64,000 nucleotides of DNA from Verrucomicrobiales bacterium. GTDB lineage: Bacteria; Verrucomicrobiota; Verrucomicrobiia; Verrucomicrobiales; DEV007. The notes under the pieces were generated by a model. It was not told the origin of the DNA. It ran no database searches and was given only the letters and a program-made list of their open reading frames with translations. A program made the position numbers and the translations under genes. Below are positions 1 through 9,043 of the stretch, piece by piece; the first letter of the stretch is position 1, and each line of letters starts with the position of its first letter. The stretch covers positions 123,108 through 187,107 of the forward strand of contig JARGPI010000002.1 in assembly GCA_029213005.1 (NCBI GenBank), in the 5' to 3' direction.

Positions 1-50
1 GGGAACGTCCAAAGGACGTGTCTACTAGTGCGAAGCGAGCTCTGTTTAGT

Positions 51-70
51 AACCTCCTTTGGAGGTTTTT
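51..70 (+). terminator. Rho-independent-type terminator
   Basis: A perfect 7-bp stem (AACCTCC / GGAGGTT) with a TTT loop is followed by a T-run on the plus strand. It would end a plus-strand transcript entering from left of the window and lies just beyond the 3' end of the minus-strand scpA. A second small hairpin (ACGTCC / GGACGT) lies at 5-19. Confidence 0.6.
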
Positions 71-81
71 CATCAACCGGC

Positions 82-987
82 CTACGTCCGGGTCGGCCGC
101 TGGTAGAGATTCTCCTCTCCTTCTTCCTGGATGGGGCGCTCGATCACGATTTCGCCGAGGATCTCTTCCTGAACCACCCGGAGGATGTTGATTTTCATCA
201 GCTCAAGTAGAGCGAGGAAGGTCACAATCAGCTCGCTTTTGGTCGTGGCGCTCTCGAAAAGGGCGTAAAAGCTGATCGTTTCGCCGGGCTTGATGGTTTC
301 TAGAAGGTGATCGATCTTGTCGCTCACGGTATAATGATCATCGACGATTTCGCCGAGGCCATCGGCGTCGACGAAGCGATCGACAATATTTTGGAAGGCC
401 CGGATCAGGTCGAAAATCCCGATATCCTCGGAAAGGGGACGCTCCGTTTTGTCCGACTTAATTTTCTCGGGGACATTGCGGTAAAGATTTTGTTCCGCTG
501 ACTCGCGCTCGCCGAGGAAATTGGCCGCTTCTTTGAATTTTTTGTATTCAATGAGTTGTTTGATCAGGTCCCAGCGGGGGTCTTCCTCTTCGACATCATC
601 ATCGGGCGGTTGAACGTGCTTGGGCAGCATCATCCGGCTTTTGATGTAGCAGAGGTTTGCCGCCATAACGAGAAATTCACCGGCGAGACCGACATTGAGG
701 AGCTTGAAGGTGTCGATGTAACTCATGTACTGAGTTGTGATCCGCTCGATCGAAATGTCGTAGATATCGATTTCGTCCCGTTTGACCAGATAGAGCAGCA
801 AATCGAGCGGGCCCTCAAAGACTTCCAACTCGACCTTGTAGGCGTGCGCCATTTTCTCATCTTCTGTTGCGTCCGCGGGGACTTCCTTCAGTTCCGATGA
901 TTCATTTGGCTTGTCCTGATTTTCAGGGGTAAGCGCCCCTTCCGGATTCTCATCGGCCGGAGGGTCATTTTGTGTTTCGTCGGTCAA
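82..987 (-). CDS. scpA: Segregation and condensation protein A (ScpA, kleisin)
   Basis: ScpA is the kleisin that bridges the SMC heads and, with ScpB, forms the bacterial condensin acting in chromosome segregation. After an acidic, low-complexity N-terminus of about 45 residues, the family start region appears around residues 50-65 (YKVELEVFEGPLDLLLYLV), followed by the helical core (KRDEIDIYDISI) and a winged-helix C-terminus rich in LLEL and EI motifs. At 301 aa it is slightly longer than typical ScpA because of the acidic extension. It is transcribed divergently from thrC. No scpB is visible; it would have to lie outside the left edge or elsewhere. The identification is from motif recognition and is firm. 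Confidence 0.92.
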   Translation of the reverse strand: MTDETQNDPPADENPEGALTPENQDKPNESSELKEVPADATEDEKMAHAYKVELEVFEGPLDLLLYLVKRDEIDIYDISIERITTQYMSYIDTFKLLNVGLAGEFLVMAANLCYIKSRMMLPKHVQPPDDDVEEEDPRWDLIKQLIEYKKFKEAANFLGERESAEQNLYRNVPEKIKSDKTERPLSEDIGIFDLIRAFQNIVDRFVDADGLGEIVDDHYTVSDKIDHLLETIKPGETISFYALFESATTKSELIVTFLALLELMKINILRVVQEEILGEIVIERPIQEEGEENLYQRPTRT

Positions 988-1092
988 GTGTGCCTAATGA
1001 ATACTTTTTTTGCCCGGGAATTCAAGCAATCCGATGCGATGGGCGGGTTATTTTTCATTTCCCTTATCAAAATAGGAACTACCTTCCGCGCG

Positions 1093-2451
1093 ATGAATTT
1101 TGTATCAACCAGGGGCGGTGGAGATCCCGTCAGTTTTTCCGAAGCGTTTTCACAGGGCCTCGCGCCTGACGGGGGCCTGTTTGTCCCTGAACACCTGCCG
1201 TTTTTACCGACCGATCTGATTATCGACGATGCGATGCCATACCCTGTGTTGGCCTGGGATTTCCTGTCTCTATTTGCGACGGATCACGACAGCGATTCGA
1301 TGATGGCACTGGTTGATCAGAGTTACGGCGATTTCAGCGATACGATGAGCGCTCCGCTGCAGCAGCTTGCCTTCAATGTCTTTGCTCTGGAGCTTTTTCA
1401 CGGACCGACTCTGGCTTTCAAAGACTTTGGGCTCCAGCTGGTGGGAAACCTGTTTGAAGAACAAATCAAGCGCACCGGGGAATCGATCAATGTGCTCGGA
1501 GCCACTTCCGGTGATACCGGATCCGCTGCGATTCATGGCTTGGCCGGGAAAGAGGGAGTTAATGTGTTCATTCTTTACCCGAAGGGGCGGATTTCAAAAC
1601 TTCAGGAGCGCCAGATGACTTGCACCGGGGAAAAGAACATTTTCCCAATCCCGATCGAGGGCAGTTTCGATGATGCTCAGAAGATCGTGAAAGAGCTGAT
1701 GGGTGACCTTGAGACGAAGGAGAAACTGAAGCTTTCGGCGATCAATTCGATCAACATCGCCCGGGTGCTCGCTCAGTCGATCTATTACGTGCATGCCTTT
1801 ATGCAGTTGAGTTCCGATGATCGGGACAACGTGAACTTTATTGTTCCAACGGGGAATTTCGGAAACGTTTTTGCCGGATGGATGGTCCATCAGATGGGGC
1901 TTCCAGTGGACCGCTTTACGGTTGCGACGAACCAGAACGATATCCTTTTCCGCCTCTTCAACACCGGTGAATACAAGATGGAAGGTGTGAAGCCGAGCTT
2001 TGCTCCGTCTATGGACATCGAGATTGCATCGAATTTTGAGCGCTTCCTTTACTATCATAACGAGAAGGACGCGGATCGCACCGTGGCTCAGATGGCCGAG
2101 TTGAAAAAGAGCGGTTCCCTGACGATCGATAATTTCGAGAAGAGCAATTTCCAGGCGACCCGCTGTACGGACAAAGAAATTCTGGCAAACATCAAGCGCG
2201 CCAAGGATGATTACGATTACATCGTCGATCCGCACACCGCCTGTGGTATTTCAGGGATCGATCCCGACAAAACCAACATCATTCTTTCGACCGCTTCGCC
2301 GGCGAAGTTCCCTGATGTGATCAAAAAGGCGATTGGCGTGGAGCCGACTGACGAGAGTTTGGAAGCTTTGAAGAAGAAAAAGCAGAAGACTTATCCGGTC
2401 GAGGCAACCGCAAAAGCCGTTCAGGCCTTTATCGAGAAAAACGCGGTTTAA
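1093..2451 (+). CDS. thrC: Threonine synthase
   Basis: PLP-dependent threonine synthase converts O-phosphohomoserine to threonine, the last step of threonine synthesis in the cytoplasm. The N-terminus has the family signature (STRGGGDPVSFSEAFSQGL), the PLP-lysine region reads GPTLAFKDFG, and the phosphate-binding loop is ATSGDTGSAA. The open frame extends back to 970, but the family N-terminus starts at the ATG at 1093 (452 aa), with AGGA about 15 nt upstream, so that start is used. The C-terminal substrate-binding part (ASPAKFPDVI) is intact. It lies alone between divergent scpA and a sulfatase 51 bp downstream, and is probably monocistronic or read through into the sulfatase. Confidence 0.95.
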   Translation: MNFVSTRGGGDPVSFSEAFSQGLAPDGGLFVPEHLPFLPTDLIIDDAMPYPVLAWDFLSLFATDHDSDSMMALVDQSYGDFSDTMSAPLQQLAFNVFALELFHGPTLAFKDFGLQLVGNLFEEQIKRTGESINVLGATSGDTGSAAIHGLAGKEGVNVFILYPKGRISKLQERQMTCTGEKNIFPIPIEGSFDDAQKIVKELMGDLETKEKLKLSAINSINIARVLAQSIYYVHAFMQLSSDDRDNVNFIVPTGNFGNVFAGWMVHQMGLPVDRFTVATNQNDILFRLFNTGEYKMEGVKPSFAPSMDIEIASNFERFLYYHNEKDADRTVAQMAELKKSGSLTIDNFEKSNFQATRCTDKEILANIKRAKDDYDYIVDPHTACGISGIDPDKTNIILSTASPAKFPDVIKKAIGVEPTDESLEALKKKKQKTYPVEATAKAVQAFIEKNAV

Positions 2452-2502
2452 GCCCCGCAAAGGCGCTGTTTACACGGGGTTCGCTCCGTGCAAACTAGCG
2501 GA

Positions 2503-3999
2503 ATGCTTTTTCGTAGTTTTGTCGCGGTATTGGTTGGAGTGTTAGTGTCTTTTGCGAATGCAGAAGACCGGCCCAATTTCATCGTTCTGATTTCTGATGA
2601 TATCAGCTACGATGATCTGGGTTGTTATGGAAGTCCCAACGGGCGAACGCCTAATATCGATGCTCTGGTGGGGGAGGGTATCAAATTTACCAATGCGTTT
2701 TTGACGGCGAGCAGCTGCAGCCCCAGTCGGTCGAGTATTTTGACTGGTCGATACCCTCACAACAATGGCGATGCAGCGGAGCTTCATCGTCCCATTTCCG
2801 CTCACATTCCGGCGGTTTCCAGCCTGCTTCGGGATTCCGGCTATTACGCGGCGCTGGCCGGAAAAAATCATATGACGTGGAAGAAAGCCAGGGCCGGTCA
2901 GAAAGCTCCGTCTGATGCTTTCGATAAAATCTATCCGGCAAAATCGAAAGGGAATTCCGGAGGGCATGGTAACTGGATCAACGCCATCGACGAGTGTCCC
3001 GAAGGTAAACCGTTTTTCCTTTGGCTCGCAGCGCTCGACGCTCATCGCGCCTGGGATGGAGACAAGGAGTGGGATGAGTCGAAATACGGGCCAAAGCATG
3101 ATCCCAAGACCGTGGTTTTACCGCCTGCTCTGCTCGATCAACCGGGGACTCGCTCTGATTTTGCCTCTTATCTGAATGAAGTGACGCGGTTCGATTGGTT
3201 TGTTGGCGAGGTCGTCGCTCATTTGAAAGAGAAAGCGCTTTTCGAAAACACCCAGATCTTTGTGATCGCTGATAATGGTCGGCCTTTTCCAAGAGCGAAA
3301 ACCCGCCTTCACGATGATGGGATGAAAACGTATTTCATAACTTCGGGGCCGGCCGTGAAAAAATCGAACGTCGAGTCCGATTCGTTAATCAGTGTCATCG
3401 ATATTGCACCGACCCTTTGTGAAATGGCGGGTATAGAAATTTCCCCAACCTTTCAGGGGCGTAGTTTGCTTCCGGTTCTGAGCGATCCCGAGGCGAAGAT
3501 TCGCGAGTTTGCGTTCTCGGAGCATAACTGGCACGATTATGAAGCGCTGGGCCGCTCGGTTAGGGATGGTCGTTTTCTCTATATCATAAACGAACGACCG
3601 CAGTTTGCTCTCCAGGGGCCTGCCGACTCCGTGAAGTCGCAGAGTTTTCAGGATTTGCTGAGCGCTCATCAGTCATCACAAGAACTCACTCCGATCCAGC
3701 AGGATGTCTTTCTGGCACCGCGCCCCAAAGTTGAACTGTATGATGCGGAGAGAGATCCCCATCAGATCAATAATCTCGCCGGAAATCCTGAGTTCGAATC
3801 GGTGGAGCGTCGTCTCGCGGCAGCGCTTTCCTACTGGAGGGACAAAACAGCTGACTCAACTCCTGATGAAATCAGTTCCGATTACTTTCATAACGAGACC
3901 GGGAATCGTCTCCCTATCAAGCCGGCCGACTTCCAGCGACCGCCTCCCGGAGCCGATAAGGGTGCTGATAAAGTTAATGACGAGGGCATCCGGTCATAA
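2503..3999 (+). CDS. Secreted sulfatase (formylglycine type)
   Basis: A member of the sulfatase/alkaline phosphatase superfamily, expected to remove sulfate esters, probably from sulfated polysaccharide, outside the cytoplasm. A signal peptide covers residues 1-20 (cleavage near FANA). The metal-binding ISDD follows, and the formylglycine motif CSPSR (C72) is followed by the usual SSILTGR. A second metal site region reads VIADNGRP. At 498 aa it has the common length. The start is the ATG at 2503 rather than the GTG at 2488, because the signal peptide begins there. No formylglycine-generating enzyme is in the window. Substrate cannot be predicted. It ends 30 bp from the convergent asparaginase-like gene. 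Confidence 0.9.
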   Translation: MLFRSFVAVLVGVLVSFANAEDRPNFIVLISDDISYDDLGCYGSPNGRTPNIDALVGEGIKFTNAFLTASSCSPSRSSILTGRYPHNNGDAAELHRPISAHIPAVSSLLRDSGYYAALAGKNHMTWKKARAGQKAPSDAFDKIYPAKSKGNSGGHGNWINAIDECPEGKPFFLWLAALDAHRAWDGDKEWDESKYGPKHDPKTVVLPPALLDQPGTRSDFASYLNEVTRFDWFVGEVVAHLKEKALFENTQIFVIADNGRPFPRAKTRLHDDGMKTYFITSGPAVKKSNVESDSLISVIDIAPTLCEMAGIEISPTFQGRSLLPVLSDPEAKIREFAFSEHNWHDYEALGRSVRDGRFLYIINERPQFALQGPADSVKSQSFQDLLSAHQSSQELTPIQQDVFLAPRPKVELYDAERDPHQINNLAGNPEFESVERRLAAALSYWRDKTADSTPDEISSDYFHNETGNRLPIKPADFQRPPPGADKGADKVNDEGIRS

Positions 4000-4029
4000 G
4001 AGTATTCTATACCTGGCGGGGCAGTGACT

Positions 4030-4551
4030 CTATACACTGTCCTGATCCCCGGTAATGGTTTCGAAACGACGTTTGTCTCTATTTTTTCGAACGGTGCCTG
4101 CCGGAAAAATGCAGCCGTTCATGGCAATGTAAACTCCCGGCGGGAGGGTTTGAACGGCGCCAACCGCGCAGCCTACATTGAAGAGCGCATCGTTCTGTCG
4201 GAATTTTGCGGGAAGCATCGAGCCGGTAAATACGATGGTTTTTCCCTCGATACCTTTCAGCACTGCGGCGGTATCCGTCATGGTGTCGGTTCCGTGAGTG
4301 ATGAGAATTCGGGTTTCCGGGGCAGATTCCACTGAGTCCCTAATCATCCGGCGGTCGTCATCAGTCAGTTCCAGACTGTCTTTTCTCAGCAGGCTGACAA
4401 CTTCGAACTCGAAGGTCACATTGGCTTCTTTGAGCAAAGGACCGATTTGCGGGTCTCCGATTTCGTAGGAGCTCGTTGCGTCAAAGTATACCTTGTCGAT
4501 GGTGCCACCGGTAGCAAAAGCCCGGATCCGAAGGGATGGAGAATCAGTCAT
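4030..4551 (-). CDS. Short asparaginase-type protein (N-terminal domain only)
   Basis: The 173-aa protein carries the two signature motifs of the asparaginase/glutaminase family: ATGGTIDK at the N-terminus and ITHGTDTMTDTA near residue 85, supplying the nucleophilic and second threonines. Usual AnsA/AnsB enzymes are about 320-350 aa with a second, smaller domain that helps close the active site of the dimer. Here that domain is absent, and the frame ends cleanly with a stop rather than in a disrupted remnant. Stand-alone short asparaginase-domain proteins exist in other bacteria, so this may be a real short form. It is the last gene of a minus-strand run, 41 bp after the SGNH hydrolase. Activity is uncertain. 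Confidence 0.8.
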   Translation of the reverse strand: MTDSPSLRIRAFATGGTIDKVYFDATSSYEIGDPQIGPLLKEANVTFEFEVVSLLRKDSLELTDDDRRMIRDSVESAPETRILITHGTDTMTDTAAVLKGIEGKTIVFTGSMLPAKFRQNDALFNVGCAVGAVQTLPPGVYIAMNGCIFPAGTVRKNRDKRRFETITGDQDSV

Positions 4552-4592
4552 GAAAGAATACTAGCGCCGACTCCGGTTTCGGAAACCTCTTA

Positions 4593-5252
4593 TCATCGGA
4601 TGGAGAGTGGTAGCAGGGCTTCCATCCATCTGGCTGCCATTTTTTCCGCCCCTTTTTGATTCGGATGCACCTTATCGGCGATCGTATCGGTTTTCCAGTC
4701 GAAGCCGTCGGACTGATCTACCAAAACGATTACCGACCGTTGGTCTTTCATTTGTTCCGCAAGCTTTTTGAATTCGCGGTTTAGTTCCGGAATATAAGAA
4801 TATTTCGGTAGCTTTCCCGCAGGAATGACCTGGGCCAACAGGATAGTGACCTCCGGATTGATGTCGCGAATATTTTCGATAATTCTTTTGGTATCGCTGA
4901 TAATTCCCGGGACGGGCAGATCTTTACTGAAACTGTTGTGTCCCGAATGGATCATGACGATGTCTGCGGGGTATTTCCGGTAAATCTCCTCTGATATGTT
5001 CGCCAGGTAATGAGTATTTTTACCGCCGAATCCCGCATGAGCGGAAGTGGAATCCCGGTTGGGACCGATGAACTTAAAGGGGCGTTTCTCTGTGCGAAAC
5101 TGAGGGGCGAGAATTTCGCGGTAGCAGGTAAAGGTGCTTCCTCCCTGAGTGATCGAGTCGCCCAGAGGGAGGATGGTAATGGTGTCTTTGGCTAAGACAA
5201 AACAGCAGGTCAGGGAAAGAAGGCTGACGATAAAAAGTTGGGAGGTTTTCAT
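4593..5252 (-). CDS. Secreted SGNH/GDSL-type hydrolase
   Basis: A predicted extracytoplasmic esterase or lipase of the SGNH fold. Block I is LPLGDSITQGG just after a signal peptide (residues 1-22), block III is MIHSGHNSF, and block V is DKVHPNQKG, supplying Ser, Asn and the Asp/His pair. The start is taken at the ATG at 5252, where the signal peptide begins, not at the longer frame start at 5327. That ATG is one base after the stop of the NlpC/P60 gene upstream (TAG-C-ATG), implying translational coupling. At 219 aa it is normal for the family. Substrate is unknown; carbohydrate acetyl esters are plausible given the sulfatases nearby. Confidence 0.85.
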   Translation of the reverse strand: MKTSQLFIVSLLSLTCCFVLAKDTITILPLGDSITQGGSTFTCYREILAPQFRTEKRPFKFIGPNRDSTSAHAGFGGKNTHYLANISEEIYRKYPADIVMIHSGHNSFSKDLPVPGIISDTKRIIENIRDINPEVTILLAQVIPAGKLPKYSYIPELNREFKKLAEQMKDQRSVIVLVDQSDGFDWKTDTIADKVHPNQKGAEKMAARWMEALLPLSIR

Positions 5253-5253
5253 G

Positions 5254-6126
5254 CTATTGATTGAGAAGTTGCCAACGATGGGTAGTGACGGGAGTTCGGA
5301 ACCAGACATTGTCGTCGCTGCGTCCATCCAGAGTCTTCACCGCCCCGATTCCCGGATCTGCCTGAATCCATTTTCCATTTCCCACATACGCCAGAATATG
5401 TACGCCGCTGGTAGTAACGGCAAGATCTCCGGGGATGAGGTTCTCGTCGTTCATCTGCTCAATCGTTCCAGTGTTTCCGATTGGAGTGGTGTAACCGCGA
5501 TACCCTTCACTTAAGGCTTTAGCGCTGGCATCAAACCACCACTGTTCGGCCCAGAGGCGAAAGCAGCGACCGTTTAAAGTCCTGATACCGCTGGCGAGAA
5601 GCGCATCGCGCAAGGCACGGCGGGGAAAGCCGGAGCAGTCGATCCCCCGGGAATTCTCGCCTCCCCAGTGGTAAGGAGTGCCTTCGAACTCGGTCATGCG
5701 GTGGACGTAGTCGTCGCTAAGTGAGGCGGCATCGACGCCTCGACCCGGAAGCAGGAATGGAGTTGCGACAAGCAGGAGTAAAATCAAAGCACCGTATCTC
5801 AGAGGTTTCCGTTTCCAAACCAGAATCGTTATCCCGACCCAGGTAGCGACTACGCACCCAAGAAATGCGAGATTATAAAACGTGCTGTGGACCGGATTGA
5901 TGGGAACGACAAACATTCCGGCTAAGGCCCCTACGGTGCCGATTTTCAGGAGGCGATTCCACTTCCCTTTTTTTAGCAAAGAATCTGATGGGTAAACAGA
6001 ACTAAAGTTGGCGAATCTTAAGCCAGATTTGGTAGATTCAATGAGGAGGAGGCGGGATCTCGTTCCGAAGTTGGTTCGAGATCTCCCGCTGAGCTCTGAA
6101 ATTTTAAGGGGTATTGCCGCCGGCAT
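5254..6126 (-). CDS. Membrane-anchored NlpC/P60-family cysteine peptidase-like protein
   Basis: The C-terminal half is an NlpC/P60-like domain: catalytic Cys in GIDCSGFPRR, His in GVHILAYVGNG, and the preceding GTPYHWGG motif. Such enzymes usually cleave peptidoglycan stem peptides. Three hydrophobic segments precede it (around WNRLLKIGTVGALAG, AFLGCVVATWVGITILV and ALILLLLVATPFLL), so the enzyme is probably membrane-tethered. The start is unclear. The ATG at 6126 overlaps the end of the upstream adhesin gene and would make the sequence over a hairpin at about 6051-6091 coding. A TTG at 5979, just before the first membrane segment, is an alternative. The gene is coupled to the SGNH hydrolase downstream. 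Confidence 0.75.
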   Translation of the reverse strand: MPAAIPLKISELSGRSRTNFGTRSRLLLIESTKSGLRFANFSSVYPSDSLLKKGKWNRLLKIGTVGALAGMFVVPINPVHSTFYNLAFLGCVVATWVGITILVWKRKPLRYGALILLLLVATPFLLPGRGVDAASLSDDYVHRMTEFEGTPYHWGGENSRGIDCSGFPRRALRDALLASGIRTLNGRCFRLWAEQWWFDASAKALSEGYRGYTTPIGNTGTIEQMNDENLIPGDLAVTTSGVHILAYVGNGKWIQADPGIGAVKTLDGRSDDNVWFRTPVTTHRWQLLNQ

Positions 6127-8746
6127 TCCCCGAACCAGTGTTTCCGGAGTTGGAAATTCCGCCCCCACCGACACCTAAGTAACCATTCATAGTATTGTTG
6201 TTTGCGGAGTTATTGGTGAAGGTTCCCGCATTTGGATTGAAGAATCGGAAGCCGTTTTCTGTGTTGCCGTTCGCTGTGTTTGCATCGACGATGCCCATTC
6301 CGGCATTTGTAACCATTAACAATCCGTTTAATCCGTTGTCGCTAAAAGAGTTTCTGGATATAGTTCCATTGTTAGTGAAGATGAATGCTCCCTGATTGGT
6401 GTTGCCATTAAAAGTGTTGTTCGTGACAAATCCGGTATTGCTGTTTAAAATGTCGAGTCCGGAGCCGAAATTATCAGTAACAATATTGGAGTCGATGGTT
6501 CCCTGATTAACTCCATTGTCTAACAAAATCCCTATTTGGCGGTTTCCGGTAATCGTATTTCCGCTGATGCTGCCGGTATTATTACCGTTATTGAGATAGA
6601 TGCCGTTTAGATTCCTACTGATCGTATTACCGCTGATTGTGCCGGTGTTGTTTGCATCGTGCATGTAGATACCCTGGCCTCCATTGTCGGTGATGCTGTT
6701 GTTTGCAATGAAACCGGTATTGGCGCCTTGATTCATGTGGATTGCTGATCCGGTGTTGTTACTGATGGTGTTGCCGGAGATTGATCCGCTATTGGTTCCA
6801 GCGTTGAAATGAATCCCGTTTTCGGTGCTACCGGTAATGGTGTTGCCGCTGATGAAGCCGCTGTTGTCAGCATTTGCCATGTCGATTCCGTATTCCGTGC
6901 TGTCGGCAATTATATTTCCGCTGATTCTTCCCGAATTCTCTCCGTTATTGAGAAAGATTCCGTTTTCGTTCCCAATAATGGTATTTCCAGCTATTTGTCC
7001 GGTGTTGTCTCCGTTATGTAGGAAGATGCCCTGCCCCATATTTGCAGTAATCGTGTTTCCGGCGATTACACCGGTGTTGTCACCATTGCCCATATGGATT
7101 GCTGACCCTACGTTGCCGCTAATGGTGTTACTGGTGATTGAACCGTTGTTTACGCCATTGTTGAAGTGAATCGCATTGCTCGAACTGCCTGTGATTGTAT
7201 TTCCGCTGATCAGACCGTTGTTATCGGCATCGTAAATGCGGATTCCGTATTGTGAATTGTCAGCAATGATGTTGTCGGTGATCGATCCGGCAAAATTTCC
7301 AGCCAGGAACGAGATGCCTGAATCCCCGGTGTTTCGAATCGTGTTGCAATTAATAATTACATTTTCCACATTCGAGATGGCGATCCCGTTGCCTGCTCCG
7401 CCGAGTCCGCTAACTATCTCAAAACCTTGAATCGTAGCGCTTGTAACTGAGCCGGTAGCTCCGCCGCGAAGATCAAATCCTCCATTGTTCACGATAGCTA
7501 GTCCGGTATCTCCGCCGAAATTGAGACCTCCGCACCCGGCAACCGGTTTGAAACTGCTGGTAAAAACTACGTTTGAAACTCCCGCTCCGTCACCAAATCC
7601 AACTTCGATATTTTGGTCGGCAGCACTTGCATAAGTTCCCGCCTGAACATAGACCGTTCCCGATCCTCCAAGTTGCGTCACCAGTGCTCCCGCGCCCCCC
7701 TGAATCGTATCCACCGGTCTCTCTGCAGTTCCGTTTCCTCCAGCCGAGCCTGCGAGGATGCCATTGCCCACAGCGCCACCGTTATTCACAAAGATAACAT
7801 CGCTGAGTATGGTTTTTGTTTCTGAAATTCCCGCCTCAGTCATTACCCAGTTTCGACGGGGAGCGGACCTCCCGGCGCGGCTGGCGAGATCAAAGAATCG
7901 GTTAGATTCTTCGGTGTTGCGGGACTGGAATATTCCGGCCAAACCACGACCCAGTTCACGCGGGTTGAAGATATTGTCGAGTGGGATGCTCACTCCTGCA
8001 GTAAAGATAACATTCTCGCCGAAGAATTCTTTATCTGCATAATATTCAGCTCCGATCTTTACCCCGGCGAAGGGAGACATTTCGATTCCGGCCATGATCC
8101 CGGATAAGTCCGGCATAAACTCTCCATCGTAAAAATATCCCCCAACATGAGCACGGGTTGGAATGAAGTTGTTTACCAATGGAACCGGGGCGGCGATCCT
8201 AACGTCGCCTCCACTGCGTCCCTGTTCACCAAAAACGTTTTGTAAAATACTGTGCTGCTGAGCGAACAGGTTTCCATAGCCAATGAACTGATTCTGTTCG
8301 TCTGCAAAATACAGGTTTCCGTGAAAATCGATTCCCAATGCGGTATATAGATCGATGCCGAGACCGAGTTGCTCCACTTGGTTGCTATGTTGAGTTTCAG
8401 TGATGTCGAGATGGGTTCGGATCCCGCCGATGGCATTCAGGGCTGGAATCTCAAAACGGAATCCGATTCCTCCACTGAAGTTTGTATTTCCGTTATCCCG
8501 GGTGTTGTATGCAATGTTAGTGAAAACAAACCCGTTACCGATCGAGGCTAATGGAATCAGGGTTTCGATATCATTTTGGAAAATGTCACTACTGGCGCGG
8601 GTAGTATAGGAAATTGAAGCGTTCGACCAGGGGCGCTCATCATCGATAACAAGCTGTTGAGCCAACGTAAGTTCCGTCATTCCTAAAACGAACAAAATCG
8701 TCGTGATGAGGAACGTTCGATATAGTTTGGTGGCTTGGATATTCAT
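6104..8746 (-). CDS. Inverse-autotransporter-like protein with parallel beta-helix passenger
   Basis: This 880-aa protein starts with a signal peptide (to about residue 30), then a beta-strand-rich, aromatic-girdled region of about 250 residues resembling the inverse autotransporter (intimin/invasin-type) beta-barrel; the end of the barrel reads GAEYYADKEFFGENVIFTAG. A linker leads into a right-handed parallel beta-helix built from about 15 coils of 22-24 residues, with the pattern GxISGNTIxxNxxxGIxxxNGxN. Barrel first and passenger last suits surface display of an adhesin or polysaccharide-binding or -degrading helix. No catalytic residues were identified. It heads a minus-strand run with NlpC/P60, SGNH and asparaginase genes. 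The helix contains an exact-period internal duplication, listed separately. Confidence 0.82.
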   Translation of the reverse strand: MNIQATKLYRTFLITTILFVLGMTELTLAQQLVIDDERPWSNASISYTTRASSDIFQNDIETLIPLASIGNGFVFTNIAYNTRDNGNTNFSGGIGFRFEIPALNAIGGIRTHLDITETQHSNQVEQLGLGIDLYTALGIDFHGNLYFADEQNQFIGYGNLFAQQHSILQNVFGEQGRSGGDVRIAAPVPLVNNFIPTRAHVGGYFYDGEFMPDLSGIMAGIEMSPFAGVKIGAEYYADKEFFGENVIFTAGVSIPLDNIFNPRELGRGLAGIFQSRNTEESNRFFDLASRAGRSAPRRNWVMTEAGISETKTILSDVIFVNNGGAVGNGILAGSAGGNGTAERPVDTIQGGAGALVTQLGGSGTVYVQAGTYASAADQNIEVGFGDGAGVSNVVFTSSFKPVAGCGGLNFGGDTGLAIVNNGGFDLRGGATGSVTSATIQGFEIVSGLGGAGNGIAISNVENVIINCNTIRNTGDSGISFLAGNFAGSITDNIIADNSQYGIRIYDADNNGLISGNTITGSSSNAIHFNNGVNNGSITSNTISGNVGSAIHMGNGDNTGVIAGNTITANMGQGIFLHNGDNTGQIAGNTIIGNENGIFLNNGENSGRISGNIIADSTEYGIDMANADNSGFISGNTITGSTENGIHFNAGTNSGSISGNTISNNTGSAIHMNQGANTGFIANNSITDNGGQGIYMHDANNTGTISGNTISRNLNGIYLNNGNNTGSISGNTITGNRQIGILLDNGVNQGTIDSNIVTDNFGSGLDILNSNTGFVTNNTFNGNTNQGAFIFTNNGTISRNSFSDNGLNGLLMVTNAGMGIVDANTANGNTENGFRFFNPNAGTFTNNSANNNTMNGYLGVGGGGISNSGNTGSGNAGGNTP
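6557..7270 (-). repeat. Two tandem 357-bp units inside the beta-helix gene
   Basis: Five coils (24+24+24+24+23 residues, 119 aa) are repeated once, in register. Unit one spans 6914-7270 and unit two 6557-6913. Landmarks recur exactly 357 bp apart, for example GATTCCGTAT at 7241 and GATTCCGTAT at 6884, and the CCCTG-containing stretch near 7025 and 6668. Protein signatures IIADxxxYGI, ITGSxxNxIHF, GSAIHM, GQGI and NGIxLNNG recur in the same order. Confidence 0.9.
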
Positions 8747-9043
8747 GGTGAACAGTTAACGGATTGTTCCAGCCTTATGGTGTGTTGTTAGGTTTTGCAA
8801 GTAATTAGGTTTATCTAAATGTTAGTTTTTGCGTATTGGCTTGTTTGTGTCTGGAAGTTTGGTTACAGCAAGGCGTAGATTCGCTATCGAATACAATAAC
8901 AGGATGTTTCGTGGTGGTTTCAGTTCGGTCAAAACTAATTGTAAGGGGCTCCTGAGCGGTCCGTCGTATGACTCCTTGACTGGAGATTGTGCGGGTGAGG
9001 GGGTTCACAGGTGGCGATCTTCCGATGATTGCTTGCTTGACGT
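8747..9043. other. Divergent intergenic region
   Basis: About 300 bp between the adhesin gene (minus) and the RND adaptor (plus). It must hold both promoters. No convincing repeats, hairpins or small genes were recognised. Confidence 0.5.

Noticed and set aside
1594..2235. Long minus-strand open frame within thrC
   Set aside because: Lies wholly inside a well-identified housekeeping gene; the composition is that of an antisense shadow.
6051..6091. Rho-independent terminator after the adhesin gene
   Set aside because: An inverted repeat (GCGGGA-TCTCG with a bulge) is present, but no T-run follows on the minus strand; it may only be an RNA hairpin.
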